64,000 bases of DNA from Exophiala sp. HKRS030. Its lineage: Eukaryota > Ascomycota > Eurotiomycetes > Chaetothyriales > Herpotrichiellaceae. A program made the position numbers and the translations under genes. This document shows positions 33,553 to 45,562 of this stretch, one piece after another; position 1 is the stretch's first letter; each line of letters starts with the position of its first letter. Location of the stretch: assembly GCA_023897205.1 (NCBI GenBank), contig JAHWDD010000004.1:5146001-5210000 (forward strand), given 5' to 3'. Below the pieces are notes generated by a model, which was not told the DNA's origin, searched no databases, and worked only from the letters and a program-made list of their open reading frames with translations.

Positions 33553-36500
33553 ATGACTACTCTAAATGGGAAGACAGTGCAAGAGTATGGCCTCACCGAG
33601 GTCTATTCCGCCATCAACCCTCTGGTGGACATCGTTTTCGTGCACGGACTGAATGGCCATCCACTCAACACATGGTCAACCACCAAGCCCGATGTCTTCT
33701 GGCCTTTACATCTTCTACCTCTAGCCCTTGAAGAACAGCGCCCTCGCATTTTGACATACGGTTATGATGCAAACGTGACTGCATTCACAGATGGGGTCTC
33801 CAAAGACAAGATACACAATCATGCCGAACACCTGGCAAGCCGATTGGTAGCCAACCGGTCGGTAAGTTGATAGCCATCACAGCTCTGTTGCACCATCGCA
33901 TCGGGTCTAACACCAAACCAGTTGCGCAAAGCCCAAGAGAGACCCATCATCTTCGTTTGCCATTCACTCGGTGGCCTCGTGGTCAAGCGATGTTTGATTT
34001 ATTGCAATAGCATTCGTCGTCATCAGCAAACCGAGAGGTTGCGTTCGATTTATGTTTCTACATATGGAATTCTGTTTCTTGGAACACCTCACAACGGTTC
34101 GGACCTGGCCAAGTGGGGATCGCTACTACAGAGGATCTGCTCGGTGGCACTTCCCAAAAAGTTCTTCGACAGTGCCCCACAGTTGGTTCAGGCCTTGCGG
34201 ACGAACAACGAGACCCTACAGAACATCAACCGTCATTTCATCGAAATTATTAGCCGTTTTCATGTTTACTTCTTTCATGAATCCAAACCCACCGATCTCA
34301 AAGGAACTCGCGAGTTCATCGTTGAAGAGGACTCCGCAGCCCCTGTGATCGAGGGTGTTGAGCGAATGGGAATAGAGAGAGATCATAGGTAAGTACTCTC
34401 TCGTGGTCATCTTATGGCCTCTAACTGTTCCTAGCCATATGTGCAAGTTCGAGGATGAATCCAGCCCTGGCTATGACGTTGTAGCAGAAGCCATTCAGAG
34501 GTGAGTTCCATGACCACCAAGACTCTGCGCTTACTAATGACTTAGGTATTCCGAGGAATCTCAATCTCGGATACGCACGCGTTGGGAGGAAGAAAAGCGA
34601 GTTTCTGAATTTGAGCGCCAGGCTGCCGCACGAGAATTGATTGGTGAGCAGATCTGATTGGACTTGGAACCAACAACGGAGCTGAATTTCCTAGATAGCC
34701 TACACCCAATAAATGGAGGGCCTTCTGGCAGCATCACTCCTGCCGTAATTGAAGCCGAGCCATCGAGTTCTATGAGTACGCCGCCTCCTCCCAAGCAGAT
34801 CTCCGACTCGACTTCCCCCTGTATGAAGTTGAGGAGTTTGAGGAAGACCTTGTTACTGCACCACGCTAAAGGGTCGTGACTTGGTCAGTGGTGTTGATTT
34901 GGTATGTTGACGCTGACTTATCGTTCTCCTTCAGATAATTCTGTTGTGTCAATTCAGCCTATTGAAAAGAATACAATTCCTGCAATTTCCACCGGCCTAC
35001 TGCTCGTCGCTCCTGTTGGTTTTCGTCCCAATTCGATGTTTTTCGGTTTCCAATTAGAATTAGACCAGGTGGTACAAAAACTGGGCAATCAAAAGAGGAG
35101 GACGATCGGAACGAGTGCAGTCTTGCTCTGGGCCCTCCAGGTTCGGGGAAGAGCCAAATTGCACGTGAATACCTGTGGCGATACAGGAAAAACTATCCTG
35201 CTGGGTGTTTCTGGGTGGACTGTAAGACAAAAGAGTCGAGGACAAAAAGTTTCTGGGAGATTGCACAAGCTGTGGCAATCCTTGGTGTCGACAAACCGGA
35301 CGACGCATCGTGGGACGAGCCGACAAAATTCATACATGCCGTACGGAAATGGTTTGAAGCACGAGAGGGATGGTTGATTGTTTTTGACGGCGTCACTACC
35401 GATACTGATGATGATATCAATGAATTTGTCGCCTTCATCCCTGATCGATCGGGCAACGATATCGTATATACATCAGTTGACCGCACTCTTGCCAAACGAC
35501 AGAGACTACTGAACCCAGCTGGGGTGAAGGTCTTTACCTTGTCTCAACACGACGCCTGTGCCATTCTGTACAAAAATCTCGGTATCAAAGAGCCCACATC
35601 CTCGCAGTCCAAGAAGGCATTACAACTAGTCAAGCACTACGAATGCTCCCGCTAGCGGTTCATGCGGCCTCACATGTTCTCATTGCACGGGGGACTTCTC
35701 TGGAGAAATATGCTCCAGGGGTCTCCGATCACCGTCTTGCAGACCCGTTCTTGGACATAATGTCGGCACTCAGAGAACACTCTCATTCCGAAGCTGTCAA
35801 CTTGGTGACGATTCTGAGCTTCTTCGCTCATTCGGTTCCTGTGGCGCTTTTACGCTTTGGCATTCCAGCATTGTTGGACGTTGGGGTCGATATCAGGTCG
35901 GTGGAGAGTATGGGAAGCATGAAGAAAGAGCTGGAAAACACTATTGCCACACTAATTCGATATGGATTGGTCGAACGCACTTTATTGGAATATTCTGTTA
36001 CATCGCCTACCCGGTCAAGCTCACCAGAGGAACTTCGACATCGAGCTTCTACCATTAGCACTATCGAATCAGGTCGACACATCCATCTTTTGAGAGATTC
36101 TTCCAACATCAGCATCATCCACGACACTCCAGGCCATGCAAAAGGTGAAGAATCATCACAGCAGTCTGTCACATTCAGCATTGACATCCTTCGCATCCAT
36201 ACAGTAGTCCAGACTGTCCTCCGAGACGAACTAAGATTCCGTTATGCTGATCAGCCTGCCGAGTATTGGTGGTGGCTTAACGTTGCCACGAGGTTTCTGT
36301 GCCATTCATATGCTCTGGCAGATGAGAAAATAAGATCCTCAGAAGGACGAGGCCTGGTTCGTGATTATCGGGACTATGAAACCCAGGCTGCACGCCTGTG
36401 GTCTCATTTCCCGAAAACTGCAGAGGAAGCTCCATCAGCACTGCGGAAAGCCCGTCATCGCCTTCACGAAACGATCCGCGCGATCAAGGCAGAAATCAAA

Positions 36501-37833
36501 AGCCAATCACCTTCGCAATCCATCAACAGCATCCAGCATCGAGTCCAAGTGTCAGTATTTGAGCGAGCGAACAGCACTTCTTCGGAGAGCCCCGAGAGTG
36601 ATAGCGGTCTTACACGAACATCAACATGGACCCTTGAGAACACATCTGAGTCACCGATACAAATGTATAGGAGACTTGACTTTGATGACGATGAAAACTC
36701 TGAAGCGAGCTGGACAGACAAATGGTCGCAGTCAGGAATGAATAATTCGAGACTTATGGACACGTCTGGCTTGACCACGAGACGACCGAGTGACACAGAG
36801 CCAACATCAACCGACACTGGATCTCGTCGATCTTCCTTCTTGCAGGCAATTTTCCAAGGCCGGCCACAGCTAGCTAAAAAATCGAAGGATCTTGGAGAGT
36901 GGAAACCTCTACCGGCTGCCCTAGCCTCTCGCAGGATCAAGCGCAAATGAAATCCAGAGCCTCCTCTTTCACTAGCGGATTCAGTGATGATCGTGTATCA
37001 AGACCTACGGCCCCTAGTTCAGAGGCAACGGCTGCTTTGGCAGCGGTTCACAGGGCTAGCCCTCCGACTTCGAGAGGTGGGAAAGTCAAGTCCTCGACTA
37101 GACCACAGTCACTGGATAGGTTGAACTCGGATGATTCAAGGCCAGCTCTTGCATCAAGATCAGTGAATACAATACTTTCTCCACTAGCCACAACATTTCG
37201 GCCGGGTCGGTCAACAGAAATCTCGGATGCACCGTCATGTCCTCGCAGACGCAGCAAAAACCCTTCGAGTTCGCCTCGGCTTGTTGAGACAGCCTTAGCA
37301 AATCAAACGGCTGTTCGCACCGCCCAGCCTCTTCAAGTCGAGGAGAATATCTCCGTCACCAGACGAGCACCAGCCCAATCGTCAATGGAACAGAGCAGCA
37401 GAAACCCGAAAATTGTTTTTGGTTCTCAACCCTCGCTACGCGAGCTACCATCCGGCTACACATCCCAGCCAATGTCGCGTGACACATCTAGAGAGTCCCA
37501 TGCCTCACTAGCGACAGCACCCCTGCAGTACCTGGTTCTGCGTCACTTAGCTCATCTCCACAGATTCGCCAACCATATTTGTACAGCAGACCTGGTCTAG
37601 CATCGATAGATGTCGTTGCAGCAAATCTCTGGGGTCTCGGAGCAGCAGCAGTGGATGAATTTACTGAAGATTCGCCACTCGTATCCAGCCTGGTATTTGA
37701 GGGTAATAATATTTTTGAACGCTATCAAGAACGAGAGGGTAGTGTCCAATTCGGTCAAATGTCGCCAGTCGAAATCGATCAAGCCAGGTTGAGAGCCTTG
37801 AGGGCCAGGGAGAACAACCCCAATGATAGGTAG
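33553..37833 (+). CDS. STAND/NLR-like receptor: alpha/beta-hydrolase + NB-ARC, frame broken several times
   Basis: Exons 33553..33861, 33922..34388, 34435..34500, 34546..34643, 34695..34901 and 34935..37833 give ~1350 residues if about seven missing G.C pairs are restored. The N-terminal DUF676/SERAC1-like hydrolase domain has VFVHGLNGHPLNTW, the nucleophile elbow CHSLGGLVV and GTPHNGSD. The NB-ARC domain has P-loop GPPGSGKS, Walker-B-like GWLIVFDGV, DIVYTSVDRTL and a GLPL-type LPLAV. No TPR, ankyrin or WD repeats follow, only a long Ser/Thr-rich tail. Likely losses: about 34791, 34864, 34901, 35099, 35646, 36912 and the C4 run 37520-37523. Those near 35099, 35646 and 37520 are best supported. 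Such receptors serve self/non-self recognition in fungi. Heavy damage could mean decay. Confidence 0.75.
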
Positions 37834-38788
37834 ACAAATCATTGGCATTCTGTATACTCCGCATAGGTTATCATGTATGAGACCAAGACGTCCATCGGTT
37901 CTTTAATCGGAGGTCAGTCCGTGTAAGGATCTTGACATCGTTGTTCAGGATGAGGCCATAAAACTAGTAGAGAAAATATTCTGTTTACTACTCCTGGTGG
38001 AAAGACATCCGTACACCTTGTCAGCGAAGTCACGTCATACTTTGAGCAACAATTCTCGATAGCGATTTGTGCAGAGAGGGCTTGTGCTCGAACGAACAGC
38101 CGTTTACTGCCAGACTTAAAATGACTCGCTTCATTTTACCAGAAACTAAGCTATTCAGGCTCATGTATTGCCGAATATCAATAATTTGAGTTGCATGGTG
38201 GTACACAGATCGCAAAGTCCTGCCGTCCTGTGCCCAGCCAAGCATGTTGGCTTTTAAGGTCCATGTTGGAAAATCGCCAAGATCTACCTCGGTAGTTAGT
38301 GGTCTGGCTTCAGTGATCAAGGCACGCCTGGGAGAATTCTCATTAGAGCAGCCCTGATCGCGAATTCGGTCCTGGATAGATGGGAGTTTTGAAGGCCAAC
38401 GAATCGCAGATTGGGCCATCTTGGTGAGTTAAATCTCTCTTCTTACCTGCCAGTAGGTATACATTGCCGCCTCGACTGGCCAATTGGGGATGTTTGAAGT
38501 AAGTCCTGTTTGCGATAGCCTTTCTGCTCTGGACCGAAAATCTTTCCTATCGAGTGTAGGTCTGGGGTTGCAGTTTGCGATCAGTCACCTGCATCTAAGG
38601 CGGCCGCACGGCTTAGAAAGACACATTGTCCCAGGAAATTTGTCGACGTCAAAGATAATCATCCTATGCGCGAGCAGCAGAGCTATGGGCAATTCCCATA
38701 GTTAGCGGTCTCTGGCGACACTAAGGACTCCTGTCGTTAATAAATTGAACTGGTTCGGGTGGATCACCGACCATGAGAAGTCCTTCCC
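37834..38788. other. Intergenic between convergent genes, one unexplained open stretch
   Basis: A minus-strand ATG-started frame of 129 codons at 38419..38030 (MAQSAIRWPSKLPSIQDRIR) has no recognised domain and could be chance. Nothing else was seen. Confidence 0.35.
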
Positions 38789-40557
38789 TTAGACGAACCA
38801 TGGCATGGCAGTGTCCATTTGTATCATATCCCACCACTTTAGAGACGCCGGATAAATCTTGTCCGCTTGAAGATCCTGCTGTTTCCAAATGCTCTCAACG
38901 ATGGTCCTCATCACGAAGACATTGCCGATATGTCTTGCGACATCCATGCGATCGAGTGTCTTGAGGACGATGATACGATGTTCGTCGGTGACGGCCTCGC
39001 ATGCAATCACGAACAAGGGCCACGGACTTGTGCAGACTGCGAGACTCTGAAGTATTGCGATTGCTTGATCCAGGCATGAAGAAACCAAATTGGACTGTTC
39101 CAGTCTGGTAGATGACCTCTGAAAGTACAACACAGTGGCGAGACGGTATAGCTCTGCAGTCCGGAGGATCCTCGTACATTCTTGCTCAGACACTTGTTTC
39201 CTGTGCTTTGGGTCGAGGCGTTGTTCAAGAAAGTATAATCTGCTTTCGACCTCAGACCATCTTTGACCATGCTCAGCCTGCTCCTCTGGTGTCAAAGTCT
39301 CCATTCCGCCCCGAAGTTCGACTGCCCTCAGGTTGTTAACAAAGTCTATTATCAGCATGACCTCGACAGAGCATCCCAAAGACCCAATGATCTGGAAGCA
39401 TGTTAGCTTGATCGCGGCACGAGCGGTGAGGGAAAGGCTTACAATAGAGTTCTCTGGGTTGAGAGAATCTGTCAGGGGATTGTATGGCATATTTATGGAT
39501 TTGCGGAGAGGATGAGTAAAGCAACCAAGCACACTATGATACAGACACCAGGTGTACAGGAAATGGTTTTCAATGCCTTGGGATTTGAAATTGGCAACCT
39601 GGCGGATCATTTTTTCGGCTCCAGTCAGATGAATGTGCCAGTTCCCTTCGGTCTCGTCAAACACCTGATACGCGTCAGTATTTACAGCACGCATGCGATA
39701 GCCTGCTCACGTTGTAGACACAGAGCATCATGGATGTTGCAAGTTGCGTCTCTAGTCTCGCCACGGATTCGGTAGAGAGAGACGATGACAATGAGGCCAG
39801 CGCATTCGCTTTATAGGTCAAAGCGGCTTCCGGACCATGAGTATGCAAGGCTGCCACGGCGAAAATGGCATTCAACAGTCCGAAAGACGCAGAGCTAGGC
39901 GTTGTCAATGCCATGGGGAGAAGGGCCTCTCGGAATCCGTTGTTTGCATTTATTGTGGATATCATCCTTGCCAGGGTCGACTCATCTGATGACGATTTGA
40001 AAGTTAGCCACGATCTAGTTATTGTAAGTCGAAGAGTATTGCTTACAATAGGAGAGGAGATGAGATTCATTTTCGGGGATTTTTGGAGCACAAGAGATAG
40101 ACCGCATCGGCCGAGGTTGATACTGCACCAACCGAAGTCTATCTCGAACATTTGTGTCTTGCGAAGTGGATATATCATCGACGGTATTATTAAGGAATTG
40201 TGAGCCATAATCCATGCGAACGCCATGCGACTGGTGGATTGTAGCCGTAGTGAATTGCTTGAGACTGCGTCTGCCGTCGCGCTTCTCGGGCCAAGAAAGG
40301 CGGACTCCATAACCCTGACACTTTCTGCCAGTTCGACGGCAGTTATTGCAGGCAGGATAATTTCGATCACATCCTATCTTGCGCTCTGGAGGTTATGTCA
40401 GCCGGTGGCATGGCACCAGTGCCGCGGAGGTGGAGAGAGGTGGCCTCTTGCGAGCTGACGTGCCTATGGCTAAGAAATAGAAGCATAGATTGAGAGGCAA
40501 CCAGGTTCACTTACCCTTACAAGTCCAACAATTTTGGGCGCGTATGACTGGATCCAT
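38789..40557 (-). CDS. Zn2Cys6 transcription factor, fungal_trans_2 type
   Basis: Exons 40557..40515, 40385..40047, 39985..39711, 39664..39443 and 39391..38789 give an intact 493-residue regulator. The zinc cluster is at C10, C13, C20, C27, C30 and C37 (CWTCKERKIGCD, then ACNNCRRTGRKC) and is split after residue 14 by a 129-base intron. The rest is the fungal-specific TF domain of the DUF3468 type: LLSYYESTLARMIS, LPMALTTPSSASFGLLNAIFA, LHTHGPEAALTYKANAL, HLTGAEKMIRQV, and a C-terminal WWDMIQMDTAMPWFV. Intron 4 is a multiple of three, so its retention would keep the frame. Target genes unknown; no obvious partner cluster beside it. Confidence 0.85.
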
Positions 40558-41278
40558 AGATTCAAGTTCGATCTTTGATCGGCAGCATGGATTCGCTGTG
40601 GCCTAGTTAACGTCAAGGCATCCCGTGCCGGAGAAGCATATCGAATGGAATCGCCTCGCAATAATGGACGAAAATTTTTCCTTTTTCACTCGGTCAGATG
40701 TTCTGTGCGCTCATGGTAGATACATTACTTGTCCTGTTCACGGTGCTTTTTAGATCACTGCAGGGACTCTTAAGTTCTTAGAATCGGCTAAGCGCATCTT
40801 TGGTCGAAGAATGAACCATCGGCTGGAGAACCGAAGAGGAACCTCCAAGCCAATCAACAGAAAAGAGTCCCCGCTACGGTCAAGGACGCTTTACCGTCTT
40901 AAGCCTGAGCAGTGTTTAACTTTTTGACGATAATAAAGTCTTTGAGTGTAAATAGACAACACAATGTCGTTGTTTGGAAAATCCATGTAGTTTCAGTAAT
41001 GATGTGTTCCTCGTATCCGCCTGAATATCTGACAAACTCAACTCGGACGCCTAGGTATCTCGCCCAGGGGGTCAGGAAAAGTGAAGATGTCCTTCAAACG
41101 CAGTCTACAACCCTGACTCGGAAAACTTGACAATATAGCACTTGTGAAGCCAAGAATTCGTCCCACAACTAGATTGCAGTCAGAGGTACAACGCAAAACT
41201 CGTCCATACATTCAAGGTTCGTCAGTGCAAAGTGACTCCGGAGGCATATCCACCATGAGTGAGACCAGACAGCCATGG
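40558..41278. promoter_or_regulatory. Intergenic upstream of the Zn2Cys6 regulator
   Basis: 721 bases, AT-richer toward 40900-41000. Presumably the regulator's promoter and the WW-protein's 3' end. No gene seen. Confidence 0.4.
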
Positions 41279-42389
41279 TTAATCTTCCAGTTCTGAATGC
41301 GCACTTTCAACCTCGCTTGCATACTCCTCCTCTGCCTCTCTGAGCTCTTCAAGATCACTGCTAGAAGCATCCGAATCTGCGGCTTTGGCCCTGGCCTCTT
41401 CAAGGTCTTCGCGAGCCTCCTGTAGGGATGAACGTTGACTGGATGAAAGTTCGGGATTGTATTCAAGAGGTGGTTCTGTGGCTGCCGCAGGAGGAGGAGC
41501 GCCGTAGCCATAGCCGCCACCACCATATCCGGGGTTGTAAGGTGCAGCTGCAGGGGCAGCTGCTTTGTGATCTAACGGGGATCTTAGGCTCTAAACAGAA
41601 TAATTCACATCAATAGAACTCACCATCGTCACTGTCATCGGCGAGCGCGGCTCCTGCTAGTGCCCCAACAGCTAGACCTCCCGCACCAGCGGCCAGTAGT
41701 GCCCCGGTGCCATGACCCTTGTCCTTCTTGTCTTTCTTGTCTTTCTTGTCCGTTTGATGATCACCGCCGTAAAAGTCCCTAGCATTGTCGCCATGACCAC
41801 CTTGTGGAGGTACAGCGGGCATGGCACCTCCATAGCTTTGATAGAAACCTGGGGCTCCAGGAGGGCCTGGGGTGGATGGCTCCAGGATGGGGCAGGAGGT
41901 TCCCATTGAGTACGACCAGTGGCTTGTTCAAGGTAGTATGGACGTTGGCTATTCTGATCCCACTGCTGTATCCAGCCAGGAGGAAGCTGTGAGCCAGGTG
42001 AAGGGGCCCCATATTGGCCATAGGGCTGTGTTGGCTGTCCGTATGGTTGCGGGGGCTGGCCGTAACCCGGCTGAGGCTGGCCGTAAGGTTGAGCAGGTTG
42101 ACCATAGGCAGGTTGAGGTTGGCCGTATGAGCCTTGTTGAGGATAAGGTTGATGGACGCTTGGATCGGTGGGAGCGGCTATGGAGTAAGGCCGCGTCAGC
42201 CTGGAGAAAGCGAGCACGACAAGGAAGCTCAAAATCAGCGGCAAGAGACTTCATACCTCTATTGCTTTCGTTCTTATTGTCCGTTTCCTTGGTCTTTTCA
42301 TCTTTGTTCTTATCGTCTTTCTTCTTGTCATCATCATCGTTTAGCAGCTCTTTGACCTCATTCTTGAGCTTCTTGAAAAAAGAATCCAT
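41279..42389 (-). CDS. WW-domain protein with Gly/Pro/Gln repeats, frame broken once
   Basis: Exons 42389..42257, 42177..41624 and 41571..41279 give 326 residues with one base restored. N-terminus is acidic-lysine rich (MDSFFKKLKNEVKELLNDDD). Then about eight GQPxQPYGQP-type repeats lead to a WW domain (LPPGWIQQWDQNSQRPYYLE) with both Trp-like landmark positions filled. The frame is lost at the G4 run 41869-41872, just after the WW domain; restored reading gives GPPGAPGFYQSYGG. Next comes a KKDKKDKKDK stretch, a small Gly/Ala-rich hydrophobic segment (GALLAAGAGGLAVGALAGAA) and a glycine/tyrosine patch with an acidic coiled tail. WW domains bind proline-rich partners. The glycine-zipper-like helix suggests membrane contact. 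Function unknown. Confidence 0.75.
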
Positions 42390-43606
42390 GATTTCGGCTC
42401 AGACAGAATGTCTACAAATACGTCGAAATTAGATGCAAACGAGATTGACGAGGAGGTGCCTACCTTGCGTTACCCTTTGAGGTAGATCTCACCTTTAAGC
42501 AGCACGAGGGCAAGAGGGTAGCGAGTGGCGCAGCCTGCACTCGATTTCATGCGTGACATACACTCAAGCTGAGGGACAGCGCATCAAACGTGATGGGACT
42601 CTCACTTGATGGCAAATGGTGCGATGTTGGTGGTACGATTATCTTCGTCCGATTTACGTGACGGGTAGAAGTGGGCTGGACGAATGCTTAGGGAAAGAGT
42701 AGGTGCGTCCGACTAGTCGGCAAGTCTTGGCACGAGGATTCACCATTGCTCTTTCCTCCAAGCAGAATGGCATATTGTGCCTTGGCAATGGATCTTTCAT
42801 GCGAGACGCGTAATAGCGCCTAAAGGCCATGCGGTGCCATTCATGATTCTCAGAATAGCCGTGCAATTTTCGAGAGAAATTTGGGAGATCAAGGGATTCT
42901 GTCAAGATGGGACGAGCCGTTTCACAATCAAGCCTCGGGTCGGTGCGAAACCTTTCGAAGGCCAATTTGGAACGACCAAACATAACGGTTGCCGGTAACT
43001 CGAGGTTTGGCGAAACTCTGAACGCAGCAGGACAGCGAAATGACAAATGGTGCTCGGGCTAGACTTCCTCGTTGGAGGGGCACGAAGGGCCGAGGGGCAC
43101 GGCGTACCAAGGCTCGGACTTGCGCAAGTGGGATTGTGAGGCTTGATGAAAAAGACGGGAAGTGCATTGCGGCAAACGACTCTTGATGGGTGGGGATGCT
43201 GACGGATACCCGAGATGCATCAAGGGTGTATCACTAACAAGTCCACTCAACTTCCTGGTCATGGGTAAGGGCATTTGAAAGACACTGTTGATGATAGAAA
43301 TAGGAAGGCAACTGCACATGCAGACTCAGCCGCGAGGAAATTCAGCAATACCCCGATACCGTACATAGCGAATGTTCGGATACGGGCCCTGGTTAGCGAG
43401 TTAAAAACATAAGAGTTGTGTGGGCTTCCATCGCAACGACCTGTCTCAAAAGGGACACCTCGTGATTGTTGGATTGCGGACCAAGGAATGGAGACTTTGT
43501 AATTTGGCTCAATGTGATTTGGGGTGCTGCAGGAGGTTTACGATGAGTTTCGCCAACGCCGCCATCGGGTCGAATGTACATCCTGGATATTTTGAAGACA
43601 GTGAGT
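42390..43606. promoter_or_regulatory. Intergenic upstream of the WW-domain gene
   Basis: 1.2 kb with overlapping short open stretches on both strands (42654-43319) that lack recognisable domains. It should hold the WW-protein promoter. Confidence 0.4.
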
Positions 43607-44112
43607 TTACTTTCCACCGAACCAACTGCTGATGCCACTCTTTGCTTTGGCAGCCTTCTCTTCCACCGTCTTGTCAAATTTGTCGATGGCGCTGTTGAGC
43701 TCTCTTCCTGTCTTGTCACGATACTCTTTAGCTTTGGCTTCAGCTTCAGCCAGCTTGGACTTTGCTTCCGCGGTCTGTCCTGTTGTTAGCGTCTATTGCG
43801 AGAGCACACTATAAGTGGTGGCCTACAGCTTGATCGAACTTTTGGCCAGCTTGGTTCGCCAATAGTTCGCCCTTCTTCTCGGCCTCCTTCTCGCGACCTG
43901 GTATTTCACTCTTGATTTGGGAGGAGAGCTTGGAGGCGTCCGCTATGAAAACGTCGTCAGTAATGAGGTTACACCGTAGTGAGACTGTTTTATAACGACA
44001 TACCTTCGAATTTCTTCTCGGCCACCTTGGGATCACCGCCAGCGGAGTACAGGTAATAGCCTACGCCACCAGCGACAGCCAAACCGCCGATTGTGAGACC
44101 TCTGTTGGACAT
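43607..44112 (-). CDS. Small LEA-like membrane protein (calcofluor-white-hypersensitive type)
   Basis: Exons 44112..44004, 43942..43827 and 43774..43607 give 130 residues. The first 25 residues (MSNRGLTIGGLAVAGGVGYY) form one short glycine-rich membrane helix. The rest is an Ala/Lys/Glu heptad-like helix (AEAKSKLAEAEAKAKEYRDK) ending SGISSWFGGK. Fungal proteins of this layout are annotated as calcofluor white hypersensitive proteins, probably mitochondrial, with LEA-like stress roles. Introns: GTATGT...ATAG (61 bases) and GTAGGC...GACAG. Divergent from the dysferlin-domain gene across 1.45 kb. Confidence 0.75.
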
Positions 44113-45562
44113 GGCTACTGACTTGGGGTTGAAGTGGTTAAGGAAGGGAGGATGTCTGGAAGAAAACCGGTCAATATTGAATGAGGGGACCTTGGGTTGG
44201 GTGAGTGACCAATGATGAGCAGTGTTAGGCAAGACTGGGAGAAGTGTGCGTAGCTACGATTGCTGTGGGCTTATGATTTATCGAATGCCTGGTGCAGGTG
44301 CAGGTACAAGTTTGGGAGCTGCAGTCAAAAATGGGATGAAGAAAGTGGTGCAGTCATGGCCGTGGTGATGGTGGTGGTGGTGATGGTGGTGCAATCATGC
44401 CATGTGAGTGGCTTCATTCTGTGACATCATTGGCGGTTACTAAATTTCCTTCCAACGGTTTCGACCTCTTACGAGGCACCTAGCGAGGCAGGTGCGAGGC
44501 AAGACTGGATCACCTGGTCTTGGTAGTTGGCAGTTGCCCGCCAATCTGCCTACCCAGGTCTGTACCTGGATACCTCTCCAGCAGTCACCAAGTACTTGAA
44601 TACCTAAGGCACTGTAACGAAGAGTCTCCGAAGTCATTGGCAGGCTGGTTACAGGTATTGAGCGCGGCAGACACGTGGAAAGCACCCAGAGCTTGAATTG
44701 AGTCCGAATCACGTCCACTCACCTACATCCATAGGTAAGAGGTAGTTACCCAAGGTACCTACTAGGCAATCACGCGTAGACATTACGACGTTCCTTCCTA
44801 GTTACTGTTACCTTCTGTGCCTTCTCAATCAATTGCCCTTCCCGTCGAATTGTTCCTTCCCCGCACTGAGACTCGTATTTTGCCGAGCTTAGCCAAGTTG
44901 AAACCTCAAATACCTATGTACCTTAGGTACCTACGTACCTCCGGAGTACAGTTAGGCCAGCTCTGACTAGCTTCCTTTGGTGTTAGTTACTTCGTCTAGG
45001 TGCCGGAGACTCATCTGGCAATGGGATTGGTGGCCTGCATGGATGGGCGATGGAATACGCAATCGTAAGAGCCACCAGAAAGCTAGGCCCCTAGGCTGTA
45101 GCTCCCGTTTGGTTTAAATAACTGGTTGACTCCGAAGGCGCAGTGGGTGCCCACCACCGAGCCACCAGTGCCACCTCTTAACGAATAATTGCGAGGTCAC
45201 CGTCAACGACGTCAGTGCAAATCTCGACCAAATCCACAGTCTTGTGGCTCACGCCGCATTCAAGTTGTGTCCCAAAACCTTGCGCTCTGCCACGTTGACT
45301 GTTCACACTTTTAACTCACGTTTAGACTTTTTGATTCTTCAAGGCGCCCGCGATTCATCATCCTTAACATTTGAAAACTTGTGCGCACAAGCACTTATTC
45401 TTGTTGCGGTTGCACCTCCTCAATAACCTGACATCCTCAACTGCCTGCAACAACACGCATCCCCACCCGGCCACGATCAAGCTCGGTCAACACCTTCTAC
45501 CATGATTTGACCAAGAGCCAACGTTGCCCCCAAGAATCCTCAAGTAACTCCCTGTATACGGC
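44113..45562. promoter_or_regulatory. Long divergent intergenic region, repeat words
   Basis: Separates the small LEA-like gene (minus) from the dysferlin-domain gene (plus). It contains a (GTG)n-like microsatellite at about 44361-44391 and many GTACCTA/CCTAGG words at 44470-45090. Pyrimidine-rich sequence precedes the plus-strand start. Confidence 0.5.
44361..44391. repeat. GTG/GAT microsatellite
   Basis: Imperfect trinucleotide array of GTGGTGATG units, about 31 bases, in the promoter region between two divergent genes. Length is likely variable between strains. Confidence 0.8.

Noticed and set aside
34643..34700. Frame loss at the fourth exon of the STAND receptor
   Set aside because: A normal GTGAGC...CCTAG intron (34644..34694) explains the change, so this is not one of the losses.
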